Shown piece by piece: positions 8,831-18,373 of a stretch of 64,000 nucleotides of DNA. Numbering within the stretch: position 1 is the first letter of the stretch; every line of letters begins with the position of its first letter. The position numbers and the translations under genes were made by a program. Source of the DNA: Didemnitutus sp041906465 (GTDB taxonomy: Bacteria; Verrucomicrobiota; Verrucomicrobiia; Opitutales; Opitutaceae); contig JAYRJE010000003.1 in the NCBI GenBank assembly GCA_041906465.1, forward strand, positions 310,001-374,000, given 5' to 3'. The notes beneath the pieces were generated by a model, which searched no databases, was not told the origin of the DNA, and saw only the letters and a program-made list of their open reading frames with translations.

Positions 8831-9475
8831 ATGCTCATCAATGCTCCCCGGTTTGATTCCGCCGTTCCGGCCACGAAGATCTTTTGCATCGGCGCCTCGT
8901 GCTTCCGCTCCGCCGCATCTCGAATCACTTTTGACGGACCGGTGCGTCGCGGTGTGGTGGTCCACTCCCTGGCCGATTTGAGTCCGCGGGATGCAACCCC
9001 GCTGAGCTCTTCGCCGGACAACACGATTCACCTTCTGAGCGGGGTGGCCCAAAAGCTCGTGGCTGCGGGCCACCGTGCGCCGGATGGCGAACCGCTGGCG
9101 CTGATTGATATCGTGACGTATCCGCTCTACCTCAGCTTGATCTACGATATTCCGCTGACCGAGACGGGAGGCGAACTCTTCGCGGTCAACCACAACTGGC
9201 TGGTCGGGGCGTTCCCCGACCTACCCGAAATAAGCGCCGGGATGTTGAGCGTGTTCCACTTCAACGAAGAGCCGGTGGACGACGCGCCGACACACAACAT
9301 CGTCGTGCCGGCAGACTTTTCTCCCGGCGCAGTCGCGCGTCTCACCGGGTATCTTGCGAGCACAACGATTCCGCACTTTTGGACGACCCAAAGCGCACCG
9401 GAGATGGATGACCGCTACCTGTTCGCGGAGCGCCAGCCGGGCGACGGCCCGCCGCACCGGCTCGCGATGGAGTAA
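8831..9475 (+). CDS. Hypothetical protein, 214 aa
   Basis: A 214-aa frame with normal codon bias. No signal peptide or membrane segment is evident, and I do not recognise the family. The middle reads ALIDIVTYPLYLSLIYDIPLTE, followed by GELFAVNHNWLVGAFPDLPE and repeated Phe/Tyr/His residues, suggesting a globular alpha/beta fold. A second half with PHFWTTQSAPEMDD follows. There is no strong ribosome binding site before the ATG at 8831, so the exact start is uncertain. It lies between the copper efflux operon and a convergent Cys-rich gene only 6 bases away. No function is assigned. Confidence 0.55.
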   Translation: MLINAPRFDSAVPATKIFCIGASCFRSAASRITFDGPVRRGVVVHSLADLSPRDATPLSSSPDNTIHLLSGVAQKLVAAGHRAPDGEPLALIDIVTYPLYLSLIYDIPLTETGGELFAVNHNWLVGAFPDLPEISAGMLSVFHFNEEPVDDAPTHNIVVPADFSPGAVARLTGYLASTTIPHFWTTQSAPEMDDRYLFAERQPGDGPPHRLAME

Positions 9476-9481
9476 AGGCGG

Positions 9482-9862
9482 CTATTTTTGCGGTGCCGCC
9501 CTGGCGATGAACATGCACTCCTCGCCCTTCTCGTTCACGTAGGTCACTTGGCGCTCCATCGTCTGGTTTTTGGGCGGGCCTTTGAACACCACCCGCACCT
9601 TCGCCTTGCACGACGGGCAAGTCAGCGTCGCTCCCTCTTTGCAGTGCTCCATGGCGTCCTCGGGAGAGGCAACCGTGACCTCGGAGACGGTTTGGCACTG
9701 GTTGCAGACGTAGGCGATCTTGTCGCCCTTCTTCAGTTTTGAGAAGTCCTCGGGCTTGCGCATGGTTTGCCAGAGCGTGGAGGTCTGGCCGGCAGTTGCC
9801 GAAGCGGTGAGGAGCAGGCAGGCGATGCCGGCCAATGCGATCGAACGGAGGGGAGTTTTCAT
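9482..9862 (-). CDS. Secreted Cys-rich hypothetical protein
   Basis: 126 aa on the minus strand with a signal peptide (MKTPLRSIALAGIACLLLTA, then SATAG). The mature part contains two cysteine pairs of the CxxC type (CNQC near residue 53, CPSC near 82) plus single cysteines (CKEG and ECMF), consistent with a zinc-ribbon-like or thiol metal-binding fold. It resembles the protein at 456-836 in size and layout. It is convergent with the gene at 8831 and divergent from the Met/His-rich outer-membrane gene at 10152, so the 289-base gap on its 5' side should carry the promoters for both. Function in metal stress is inferred from location. Confidence 0.7.
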   Translation of the reverse strand: MKTPLRSIALAGIACLLLTASATAGQTSTLWQTMRKPEDFSKLKKGDKIAYVCNQCQTVSEVTVASPEDAMEHCKEGATLTCPSCKAKVRVVFKGPPKNQTMERQVTYVNEKGEECMFIARAAPQK

Positions 9863-9956
9863 GGGTAATGCAATGTTCGGGTGTTTGACTGCACCAAGCG
9901 TGCCAGCAGCTCGCCGGGGTGTGGCAAAATGGGCCTCTCGCCCGGTGCTTTAACTA

Positions 9957-9971
9957 TCCCGACAATCGGGA
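9957..9971. promoter_or_regulatory. Short perfect palindrome in a divergent promoter region
   Basis: TCCCGA-CAA-TCGGGA lies in the gap between the divergent genes at 9862 (minus) and 10152 (plus). A perfect 6-bp dyad with a 3-base spacer in a shared regulatory region could be an operator for a metal-responsive repressor or activator. No regulator gene is present in the visible cluster, so this is a suggestion only; the hairpin is too short for a convincing terminator. The rest of this 289-base gap shows no other clear signal. Confidence 0.25.
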
Positions 9972-10151
9972 GTTTCCAAGGACGTAACTTGTGGCGCAGG
10001 GCGAGCCTGCGTCTGCGCGCAGCAAACCGGAGTAGTGGCCTCCGCCGAGGAGCGGCAGATCGGCGCGATGGCGGGTTGCTGATTGTCCGAGCCTCCAATT
10101 GGCCAAGCGCCCGATGGCCGCTGGAAATGGCAACGCTACGATTGCTCCCCT

Positions 10152-11417
10152 ATGATGAGACCGATCGTTACCACGCTTCTACTCGGCTTGTTGGGTTGCT
10201 CAGCCGGGTTCGCTCAGCACTCAGGGCACACAATGTCGCACGGCGACATGAACATGGACTCGATGCCGATGGCGTTCGGGCCCATCCAGGATTCTCAGGA
10301 CGCCTCGGGCACTTCGTGGCAACCCAGTGCCACGCCGATGCACGCGCATCACTCGATGCTCGGAGACTGGCAGCTGATGACGCACTACAACGTCTTCATC
10401 GCCTACGACGACCAGTCGGGGCCGCGGGGAGACGATCAATTCACCTCCACGAATTGGTTCATGGCGATGGCGAGCAAGCGCGATACTGAACACGACCTGA
10501 CGCTGCGCGCCATGTTGAGCCTCGAACCTTGGTCCGCCACCAAGCGCGGCTACCCGCTGCTGTTTCAATCGGGCGAGGCGTATCGCGGCCAGCCGTTGGT
10601 GGACCGACAGCATCCTCACGACTTCTTCATGGAACTGGCGGCTCGTTATCGGACACTGCTCGCGGGCGACACGGTGATGACTTTCTACGTCGCGCCGTCA
10701 GGTGAGCCCGCGTTGGGGCCGCCGGCATTCCCTCACCGCATGTCCGCAATGGACAATCCTGCGGCGCCCATCAGCCACCATTGGCTCGACTCGACTCACA
10801 TCGCGTTCGGCGTTCTCACCGCCGGCATCGCCCGCAAGACTTGGCAAATCGAGGGGTCGTGGTTCAACGGCCGCGAGCCAGATGAAAACCGCTGGAACAT
10901 CGAGAGCCCGAAGCTCGATTCGTATTCGGGAAGGTTCACGTGGAATCCGACCCCTGAGTGGAGCGCCCAGGTTTCCTACGGCTATTTGGACAGCCCGGAG
11001 CAACTGCACCCGGAGGAGAGCGTGCGGCGCACCACGGCATCGGTCATGCACCTCGCGAAGCTCTCGGACGACACGCACATTGCCACCACGCTCGGGTGGG
11101 GTCGCAACAATGGCCATCAGGTAACCGATGCGTTGCTCCTCGAATCCAGTTTCATGACCGAACGCTACACGGTATTCGGCCGCGCTGAACTCGTGGAGAA
11201 AACCGGCGAAGAGCTGGACCTCACCCCGGAGGACCAGATCCACCGCATCAAGCAGTTCACTTTAGGCGCCAGTCGCGAACTCGTGCGGGGTCGGCCTTAC
11301 CAAGTCGCGTTTGGAGCTTCGGTCACCTACAGCATCACTCCGGACGCGCTTGAAAGCATCTACGACCGACACCCGACCGGCTACTGGGTGTTCATGCGCG
11401 TGCGCCCGAGCCGCTAA
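10152..11417 (+). CDS. Met/His-rich exported protein, probable outer-membrane barrel
   Basis: Start taken at the first of two ATGs at 10152 (MMRPIVTTLLLG), giving a signal peptide that ends near AGFAQ (an alternative lipobox LLGC is possible); the upstream in-frame extension from 10083 lacks signal character. 421 aa. The mature N-terminus is rich in His and Met (HSGHTMSHGDMNMDSM), a composition typical of periplasmic copper proteins. The body has many short amphipathic strands with alternating Trp/Tyr residues (YSGRFTWNPTPEWSAQVSYG) and ends in VFMRVRPSR, resembling outer-membrane beta-barrels. Similar proteins are encoded next to copper oxidases and Cus systems. The exact family is not certain. 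Confidence 0.65.
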   Translation: MMRPIVTTLLLGLLGCSAGFAQHSGHTMSHGDMNMDSMPMAFGPIQDSQDASGTSWQPSATPMHAHHSMLGDWQLMTHYNVFIAYDDQSGPRGDDQFTSTNWFMAMASKRDTEHDLTLRAMLSLEPWSATKRGYPLLFQSGEAYRGQPLVDRQHPHDFFMELAARYRTLLAGDTVMTFYVAPSGEPALGPPAFPHRMSAMDNPAAPISHHWLDSTHIAFGVLTAGIARKTWQIEGSWFNGREPDENRWNIESPKLDSYSGRFTWNPTPEWSAQVSYGYLDSPEQLHPEESVRRTTASVMHLAKLSDDTHIATTLGWGRNNGHQVTDALLLESSFMTERYTVFGRAELVEKTGEELDLTPEDQIHRIKQFTLGASRELVRGRPYQVAFGASVTYSITPDALESIYDRHPTGYWVFMRVRPSR

Positions 11418-11606
11418 TCGGGCGAGATCGGACACCGCGACGGGGCGTCTCCGTCTCCGCTGAAAACAGAGGCGGACCGCAGCCCCCGGCGTAATGTCGT
11501 CACCGTGCCAGCGGTCGAGATGGACCGAGCGTGACGCAGCGTGTCCCGGGGACGGGCTTGGCTCATTTTGTGTGGTCGATGCGACTCGTTATGTTTTATT
11601 CGCGAT

Positions 11607-12899
<1,293 letters not shown>

Positions 12900-13179
12900 C
12901 TGTCGAGGCACCCGGGAAGGTGGGTTGCGGGATTCTGACGACCGGAACTCCTCCCATGTCGCAGCGCAATGGAGAAGCCCGGCGCGCTGGAGGACACGCC
13001 GGCTGCATCCTTGAATCTCGAAAGCACGCTGCACTGATCCTCGCGGCGATGTTGTGAACGTTCGCTAGGGCTTACTTCTCCAGACAATCTCACTGGGAAG
13101 GCAGGGAGTCGTCGGAGAGGTTCCAACGTTCGCAATTCTTGGCTTGCCACAGGAGATGGATTGGGGAGTATCGGCACAG

Positions 13180-13725
13180 ATGAATCCGAATCTGGACATC
13201 CTGAAGCGTGTCGAGGCGGCCATCGAGTTCGAGAAGAAGAGGCACCGTCTCAACCTGAACATCCTTACGAAGGTCGCGGAGATGATGAAGTCGATGACCG
13301 ATGCGGGGGGCTTGTCCGACGTGGAGGTTGAGGTTCTCGCTGGGCAGGTTGAGGCTCAGGTCGCTGAAACAGCGGGGGCGTCGGTAACGGCGAAACAGGA
13401 GGCGTCCCGAAAGTCCGGCGCGACAGCGAAGGCAAGCTCGCGGCGAATCATCATGAACATGGACGCTGTCGCGAAATCGGGTGGCAAACGATCACCTGGG
13501 CTGACCGCAGCGATTCGCGAAGCTATCACCTATTTCGGGAACGAGCCCTTCAAGACCGGGGAGATACTGGAGCATGTCCGCCAGCACCACCCGGAGATTG
13601 AGATGGATTCGGGCACGATTTCCAAACGGCTCTATCAACTCCGCAACTCGGAGTTCATCGAGTTGGTGCCTGGGGGAAAGCCGGGCAAGCACGGGTCACA
13701 GCCTTACCGTCTGAAATCGACATGA
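13180..13725 (+). CDS. Winged-helix-like DNA-binding protein
   Basis: 181 aa from the ATG at 13180, with GGGGAG about ten bases upstream; an in-frame ATG at 13156 is possible. The N-terminal part is a charged helix (LKRVEAAIEFEKKRHRLNLN), then a low-complexity Ala/Ser/Lys linker. The C-terminal 75 residues look like a winged helix: AIREAITYFGNEPFKTGEIL, then TISKRLYQLRNSEFIEL and a basic wing (GGKPGKHGSQPYRL). Such a domain would bind DNA. It is the last gene before the Tn7-like operon, separated by about 200 bases with a hairpin. It could be a regulator, a cargo gene or an accessory target-binding factor; nothing in the sequence decides between these. Confidence 0.6.
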   Translation: MNPNLDILKRVEAAIEFEKKRHRLNLNILTKVAEMMKSMTDAGGLSDVEVEVLAGQVEAQVAETAGASVTAKQEASRKSGATAKASSRRIIMNMDAVAKSGGKRSPGLTAAIREAITYFGNEPFKTGEILEHVRQHHPEIEMDSGTISKRLYQLRNSEFIELVPGGKPGKHGSQPYRLKST

Positions 13726-13799
13726 GATACCGCCGAAAACGATAACGCCTGCGGGGACAATCCGTCCTGCCGCATCCTCGCGGGCTATAGAAACACGAA

Positions 13800-13821
13800 G
13801 GGCGCAGTTGACGCTGCGCCC
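13800..13821 (+). terminator. GC-rich hairpin after the winged-helix gene
   Basis: GGGCGCAG-TTGACG-CTGCGCCC forms a perfect 8-bp stem with a 6-base loop, 75 bases after the stop of the winged-helix gene and 109 bases before the small gene heading the tns operon. There is no T-run after it, so it is a weak candidate for an intrinsic terminator; it could also be a structured leader or part of an element end. Confidence 0.35.
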
Positions 13822-13929
13822 CTCGATAGAATACGGCAGGAACTTGGAAGAAGCCTTTACCGTAGCTATTAGTCTGCGGGATGGGTCCCCGTTGTCAAGC
13901 CTGCAAGAAAAGCAAGCCGGAGGTGCGCC

Positions 13930-14121
13930 ATGAGCGCAACGCCTGCCCCCGCCCCATCGAACCCGCATGCTAAGGGCAATCCTGCCAAGGGCCACCGATT
14001 CGGCAGGCGGGTGCGCGTAATAGTGCGCTACTGCGGCGACTTACTCGTCGATCTGGTCATCACGCTGCCCGCCCCGCCAACTTGGCCTGACGACGAGCAG
14101 GGGATTGGCGGTGGGCGGTGA
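13930..14121 (+). CDS. Small protein coupled to tnsA
   Basis: 63 aa with a strong ribosome binding site (GGAGGTG) five to six bases before the ATG at 13930. Its stop overlaps the GTG start of the tnsA-like gene (GTGA at 14118-14121), so translation is coupled. The sequence is Pro/Ala rich at the start, then KGHRFGRRVRVIVRYCGDLL and a hydrophobic segment LVDLVITLPAPP. It is not a family I recognise. It might be a small accessory factor of the transposition genes or a leader peptide. The good start signals and the overlap are the reasons for calling it. Confidence 0.5.
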   Translation: MSATPAPAPSNPHAKGNPAKGHRFGRRVRVIVRYCGDLLVDLVITLPAPPTWPDDEQGIGGGR

Positions 14122-14825
14122 GTCCTACTTACGTCCCCGTGACTGGTTCCCAGCCTCGCCGCCGCCGGGGCAATCACTGGGAATCCTACTGCCCGTTTCG
14201 GCGACGAATCGAAACCAGCTCCAGCGACCTCGAAGACCAGATAGACGTTCTGTTGTCGCTCGATCCGACGGTGGATGAGTTCTGCGAGCAAGCGCTTCGC
14301 ATCCAAGCTGTCATCGACGGGGAACCCCACTCGTCGATCCTCGACTACTGGATTCGCCTTCACGACCAGCGTGAGCTGTTCCGCGAGGCAAAATACGAGA
14401 GCGATCTGGCTGAACGTGCCAGCAATCAGCGGCTCGACCTCCAGCTTTGCGTCCAGGAGCGGTGGTCAGCCGATGGCGGGCACAACTATGGCCTGTTGAC
14501 CGATGCGCTCACGCGCCGCCACACGACGCGAATCCGCAACGGCAAGCTGGTCCTGGGCTTTCTTCGGGCCAACTATCCCGAAGGACGACGGGACCTGCTT
14601 TGCACGGCCATCAGCTTGCTGCTGGCCGTGCGACCTTACACCTACGGAGAATTGATGGTGCGGTTCCATCCATCGCCGTCAGCCCTCATCGCCCAAGCGG
14701 TCTTGTCGCTACTCGTCACCGGTCACGCGACGGCCGACCTCGATACCGAGCCGCTGAATGCAGATACCATGTTCCGGGAATTCCAAGGACCTCTCGATGA
14801 CCATCCGCTCGCGATCAAGTATTGA
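14118..14825 (+). CDS. tnsA: TnsA-like endonuclease
   Basis: 235 aa starting at a GTG that overlaps the previous stop. The N-terminal half matches the catalytic domain of Tn7 TnsA, a PD-(D/E)XK endonuclease that cuts the 5' ends of the transposon: Glu39 in DLEDQIDVLLSLDP, the DEFCEQALRIQ stretch equivalent to the conserved QP segment, Asp76 in SILDYWI, and Glu90-Ala-Lys92 in FREAKY. The C-terminal half (GKLVLGFLRANY and later) would correspond to the winged domain that contacts TnsC. Presence of TnsA predicts cut-and-paste rather than replicative transposition. Identification rests on the motif order and the tns context; overall similarity to Tn7 TnsA is not measurable here. Confidence 0.75.
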   Translation: MSPTYVPVTGSQPRRRRGNHWESYCPFRRRIETSSSDLEDQIDVLLSLDPTVDEFCEQALRIQAVIDGEPHSSILDYWIRLHDQRELFREAKYESDLAERASNQRLDLQLCVQERWSADGGHNYGLLTDALTRRHTTRIRNGKLVLGFLRANYPEGRRDLLCTAISLLLAVRPYTYGELMVRFHPSPSALIAQAVLSLLVTGHATADLDTEPLNADTMFREFQGPLDDHPLAIKY

Positions 14826-16737
14826 ACCGGCAGTCCGCGACACGTCGTTGTGGGCGGATTTCGCTCTGCCCCCGGACACCTCAGCCGAGATTCGCGACAA
14901 GGCTTACCGGAACCGCCAAATCGTGGAGCGGTATTTCCGGGGCGATGCCGTCAACGTGCTCTGCGAGGAGTTCGATATCTTCCGCAGTGAAATCATCAAG
15001 CTGCGCGACCGCTGTCTAACCGCGCACCCGGATGGGCGGATTTGGGGCTTCCGCGCATGCGTCCCGCAAGTGCGGGTGAATGCCTACTGCCGGAAGAAAG
15101 GGTTCGGATCACGGGCGCGAGCCCGTGGCGGCTACGCCGGCCTCATGGGACAGTTAATGGCCCGTTTCCCGGAAATCGCCGGTGCCGTGTCCGCGGCGTA
15201 TCTCAGGCTCGTGCCGCACTGTTCCGAGAGCCGCATTCGGATAGGTGACTTACACGCGAAGTTCATCAAGCTCTGTCGCAAAGCGGGGATCGGTCGCACT
15301 GAATATCCATTCAACACCAAACGCTGGGGCGACCGCGCCCTCGCCGGCTGGCTTGACCGCGAAGTATATGCCCCGAGCTTCGGCGCCGCTGTGAACGCAC
15401 GAAGCGGGGAACAAGCCGCCGGCCAGCTTCGCACCGGCACCGGGCACCCTCGTCCGGACCCCATCATGGTGGCGCTGTTTCGCGTCATCATGGACGCACA
15501 CAAGATCGACGGCATCTGGACCATCAGGATACCTCACCGCAACGGCGGCTACTTCGTCGTCACGCTTCCCCGCATTTGGATCATCACCCTCATAGACGTG
15601 GCGACTCGAGCGATCCTCGGATATTATCTCACCTTGAGCGAGGAGTGCTCTGCGGACGACGTGCTTAAGGCCTGCCGCAACGCGCTCGTGCCCGCTCCTG
15701 TTCGGCAGCTTAAGAACCCGAGGCTGCACTACGACCCCGCCGGCGGCATGCCGATGCAGACATTTCCCCAATTGTCCTACGCAGGTTGGTCGGAGGTCCT
15801 CATCGACAACTCTCTCGCTCACCTTTCGCCCTTTGTCCGGCAGAAGCTCAGGACTACGGTTGGCGCATCTGTGAACTTCGGACCGGCCGGGATGCCCGAA
15901 CGTCGCGCCATCAAGGAGCGTTTTTATGGATTGCTGGAGGAAGGTGGCTTTCACCGGCTCCCCAACACCACTGGCAATAGCCCCCAAGACCCTCGGCGGC
16001 GGGACGCTGAAGCCGCAGCACGCCGCTACGAACTGTCTTGGGACGACCTCCAAGACCTTGCGGCCGTCCTGATCTGGAATCACCACGGCATGCCAACACA
16101 CGGGCTGGGCCACCGCACACCGATGGAGCAGCTCCGGTATTGCCTGGAGGAGGCGAGACATGTCATCCGAAATCTCGACCAGGCGGAGTTCGCGAAGCTG
16201 GATCTGCTTCAGATGCAGGTTCAGGTGGTGGTGCGCGGGGATCTGGCCAAGGGGCGGCGCCCTTACATAAATTTCGAGGGCGAGCGATACTCCAACCCAG
16301 TGCTCGCCGATTCCGCTGGGCTCATCGGGAAGAAGCTCACGTTGGTTGTAGATCGCGATGAACTGCGCACCGTTCGGGCCTTCCTCGAAGACGGATCTTC
16401 TATCGGTATCCTGAAGGCTCTCGGTCCTTGGGCCAACATACCTCACGACCTGTGGGTGAGAAAGTTCACAAACCGTCGCGTCGGGCGGCGTGTCATCGCC
16501 AACGCCACCATGTCCGACCCGGTTTCCGAACTCCTCGATGGACTGGCTGACAGGGCGGTAGAGAGCAAACAGGCAGCTAAGCAGCTCGCTAAGGTCGCGG
16601 CGACGACCGGCAGCAAGCCGCGTCCGCCAGCGCGCAAGTCCGATTCCGCTCCTGCCGTGGTCGCCAAACCACTGCCCCCGCCGCCCAAGTTCCTGTTCTC
16701 CGCGGCCGTGGTTTCGCGCAAATCCCTCGTCCTATGA
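14797..16737 (+). CDS. tnsB: TnsB/TniA-like DDE transposase
   Basis: 646 aa from the ATG at 14797, preferred over 14758 because AAGGA precedes it at a suitable distance; it overlaps tnsA by 29 bases. The N-terminal part contains helix-turn-helix-like DNA-binding segments (IVERYFRGDAVNVLCEEFDI). The rve/DDE core follows: Asp233 in MDAHKIDG, the strand IITLIDVATRAILGYYL, Asp337 in LIDNSLAH and Glu374 in AIKERFYGLLEE, giving D-D-36-E as in TnsB, TniA and MuA. A Mu-C-type beta-barrel and a basic tail (RPPARKS) with a C-terminal peptide for TnsC contact complete it. It binds the element ends and performs strand transfer. Confidence 0.92.
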   Translation: MTIRSRSSIEPAVRDTSLWADFALPPDTSAEIRDKAYRNRQIVERYFRGDAVNVLCEEFDIFRSEIIKLRDRCLTAHPDGRIWGFRACVPQVRVNAYCRKKGFGSRARARGGYAGLMGQLMARFPEIAGAVSAAYLRLVPHCSESRIRIGDLHAKFIKLCRKAGIGRTEYPFNTKRWGDRALAGWLDREVYAPSFGAAVNARSGEQAAGQLRTGTGHPRPDPIMVALFRVIMDAHKIDGIWTIRIPHRNGGYFVVTLPRIWIITLIDVATRAILGYYLTLSEECSADDVLKACRNALVPAPVRQLKNPRLHYDPAGGMPMQTFPQLSYAGWSEVLIDNSLAHLSPFVRQKLRTTVGASVNFGPAGMPERRAIKERFYGLLEEGGFHRLPNTTGNSPQDPRRRDAEAAARRYELSWDDLQDLAAVLIWNHHGMPTHGLGHRTPMEQLRYCLEEARHVIRNLDQAEFAKLDLLQMQVQVVVRGDLAKGRRPYINFEGERYSNPVLADSAGLIGKKLTLVVDRDELRTVRAFLEDGSSIGILKALGPWANIPHDLWVRKFTNRRVGRRVIANATMSDPVSELLDGLADRAVESKQAAKQLAKVAATTGSKPRPPARKSDSAPAVVAKPLPPPPKFLFSAAVVSRKSLVL

Positions 16738-17702
16738 CTGCACTCATGGAGTCCCGCCCCAAAATTAAACCCGGGTCGCACCCCGTCGAGACGACGAACT
16801 ATATCCACGTGACGCCCGCCGTCGAAGCCATGTGCGAACAGGCGCTGCGCTGGATTCGGAATCGGATGACCGGTGGGATGTTCATGGGAAAGCCCCGCAT
16901 GGGAAAGACGAAGGGCATCCTGCACGTGTCGGCCATTATCGCCCAAAATTACCCCGGCATCCCAGTCGAGCGATTCGTCTGCCCTCGCTATAAACAGGCC
17001 TTCGCGAGACCGTTTTACCATGACCTCCTGCGCGCCATCCACCACCAGGTCATCACATCGGGCGACAACGGTGCGAAGCTGGAGCGCATCTGTCGGCTGC
17101 TCGTCAGCCGGGCCCGCATCGCCGGCGACGACCGGGTCATCCTCTGGATTGACGAGGCGCAGCGTCTCCTCGACCTCCACTATGACTGGCTGAGCGACAT
17201 CCATAACGCACTCCAAGAGCAGGGCATTCACTTCATCGTTTTCCTGGTAGGCCAACCCGAACTCATCCACAAGCGCGCCACCTTCCTGCTGGAGGAGAAA
17301 GACCAGATCGTCGGCCGCTTCATGTCGCACACGGCGCTGTTCGCCGGCATCACTTCCGGGGACGAACTGGCCGAGTGTCTCAAGTGCTACGACGAACATT
17401 CCGAGTTTCCTGCTGGCAGTGGGTGGTCGTTCACCCGCTGGTATTACCCGAAGGCTTTCGCGCACGGTTGGCGGCTTCAGCAAATTAGTCAGGAACTATG
17501 GACCGAGTTTGTTGAGACCGGAAAGCGTCGTCCGATGCGAGGGCCTTATGAACTGCCGATGTCGTATTTCTGCCGCACCGTGGAATACATTCTCAAGGCC
17601 GGCGAGAAGCTCGACGTGACGAAGCTCGCCTTGCCAGACGAACTTATCGTCGAGGCAATCCGGGAATCCGGATATGCCGATGTAGTGGACAGCGAGTCGT
17701 GA
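16734..17702 (+). CDS. tnsC: TnsC/TniB-like AAA+ transposition regulator
   Basis: 322 aa, start overlapping the tnsB stop by four bases (ATGA). Walker A is GKPRMGKT (residues 52-59) and Walker B is VILWIDEAQ with Asp140-Glu141; a sensor-like region IHFIVFLVGQPEL follows. This is the ATPase that links target selection by TniQ/TnsD to the TnsAB transposase and gives target immunity. Length fits the compact TniB/TnsC class (Tn7 TnsC is about 555 aa). The C-terminal third has aromatic-rich segments (GWSFTRWYYPKAF) that I cannot assign. Confidence 0.9.
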   Translation: MTALMESRPKIKPGSHPVETTNYIHVTPAVEAMCEQALRWIRNRMTGGMFMGKPRMGKTKGILHVSAIIAQNYPGIPVERFVCPRYKQAFARPFYHDLLRAIHHQVITSGDNGAKLERICRLLVSRARIAGDDRVILWIDEAQRLLDLHYDWLSDIHNALQEQGIHFIVFLVGQPELIHKRATFLLEEKDQIVGRFMSHTALFAGITSGDELAECLKCYDEHSEFPAGSGWSFTRWYYPKAFAHGWRLQQISQELWTEFVETGKRRPMRGPYELPMSYFCRTVEYILKAGEKLDVTKLALPDELIVEAIRESGYADVVDSES

Positions 17703-18373
17703 CCACTATCGTTAATTCGGCTCCACCCGACCCGCGAGGAGGGTTCGCTTGGTATCCGGCGCAGACCTGGCCCTACGAATCTGCATGGTCGCTGCTTCAC
17801 AAATTCTGTCGCTGGAATGCGACCATGCAGTGGGACGTATGGCGGCATTTCGGACATGCGTCGGCCGTGGGCAGCTTCATCACGGAGCGCGTTAACAACC
17901 TCGTGTTACTCACTCCGGGCTGGATCGACACCGGCAAGTTTGAGGCAACGTTCCGACGCGCCGTTCCCTTCGATGAACCGGGGTCGGCGTTCGCCAGCCA
18001 CTTCATTGGCCGGGCGGCCGGTCGTTCGATGGTAGCGGTCTGCTCTTCGAGCCTTCGGTATTGTCCCGTCTGTCTCGCTGCGGGCTACCACTCGACGCTG
18101 TTCCAAATCCGGCAGGTAGTGATGTGCCCGGTCCACGCCGTTCGTCTTCAGGAACGCTGTGTCTCGTGCCAGGCGCGCGTGCCGTATCGACTTCCGCGGG
18201 GCCAGAACCCGGCCTACGGCTGCGGGTGCGGCCGTGAATTCGCGGCTTTGACACCGACACTCGAGACTCTCAACCATGAGCGGGTTGGCCGCGCCATGCG
18301 GGAGCTGGCGTTAACGCTCGCGGCGAAAAATTTGGTTCGGTTCCGATTGGCCGGGCATCCGGGGCTCTTGTGA
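17699..18373 (+). CDS. tniQ: Short TniQ-family target-selection protein
   Basis: 224 aa from a GTG that overlaps the tnsC stop (GTGA). It begins with the family motif region (WPYESAWSLLHKFCRWN) and has a zinc finger: Cys122 and Cys125 (YCPVC), Cys143 and His146 (MCPVH), Cys154 and Cys157 (CVSC); a further CGCG follows. The protein ends about 45 residues after that, so it lacks the long C-terminal DNA-binding part found in TnsD. Short TniQ proteins are known from CRISPR-associated transposons of type V-K, where an RNA-guided partner finds the target, but no such partner is visible here. It is the last gene of the operon. Confidence 0.88.
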   Translation: MTTIVNSAPPDPRGGFAWYPAQTWPYESAWSLLHKFCRWNATMQWDVWRHFGHASAVGSFITERVNNLVLLTPGWIDTGKFEATFRRAVPFDEPGSAFASHFIGRAAGRSMVAVCSSSLRYCPVCLAAGYHSTLFQIRQVVMCPVHAVRLQERCVSCQARVPYRLPRGQNPAYGCGCGREFAALTPTLETLNHERVGRAMRELALTLAAKNLVRFRLAGHPGLL

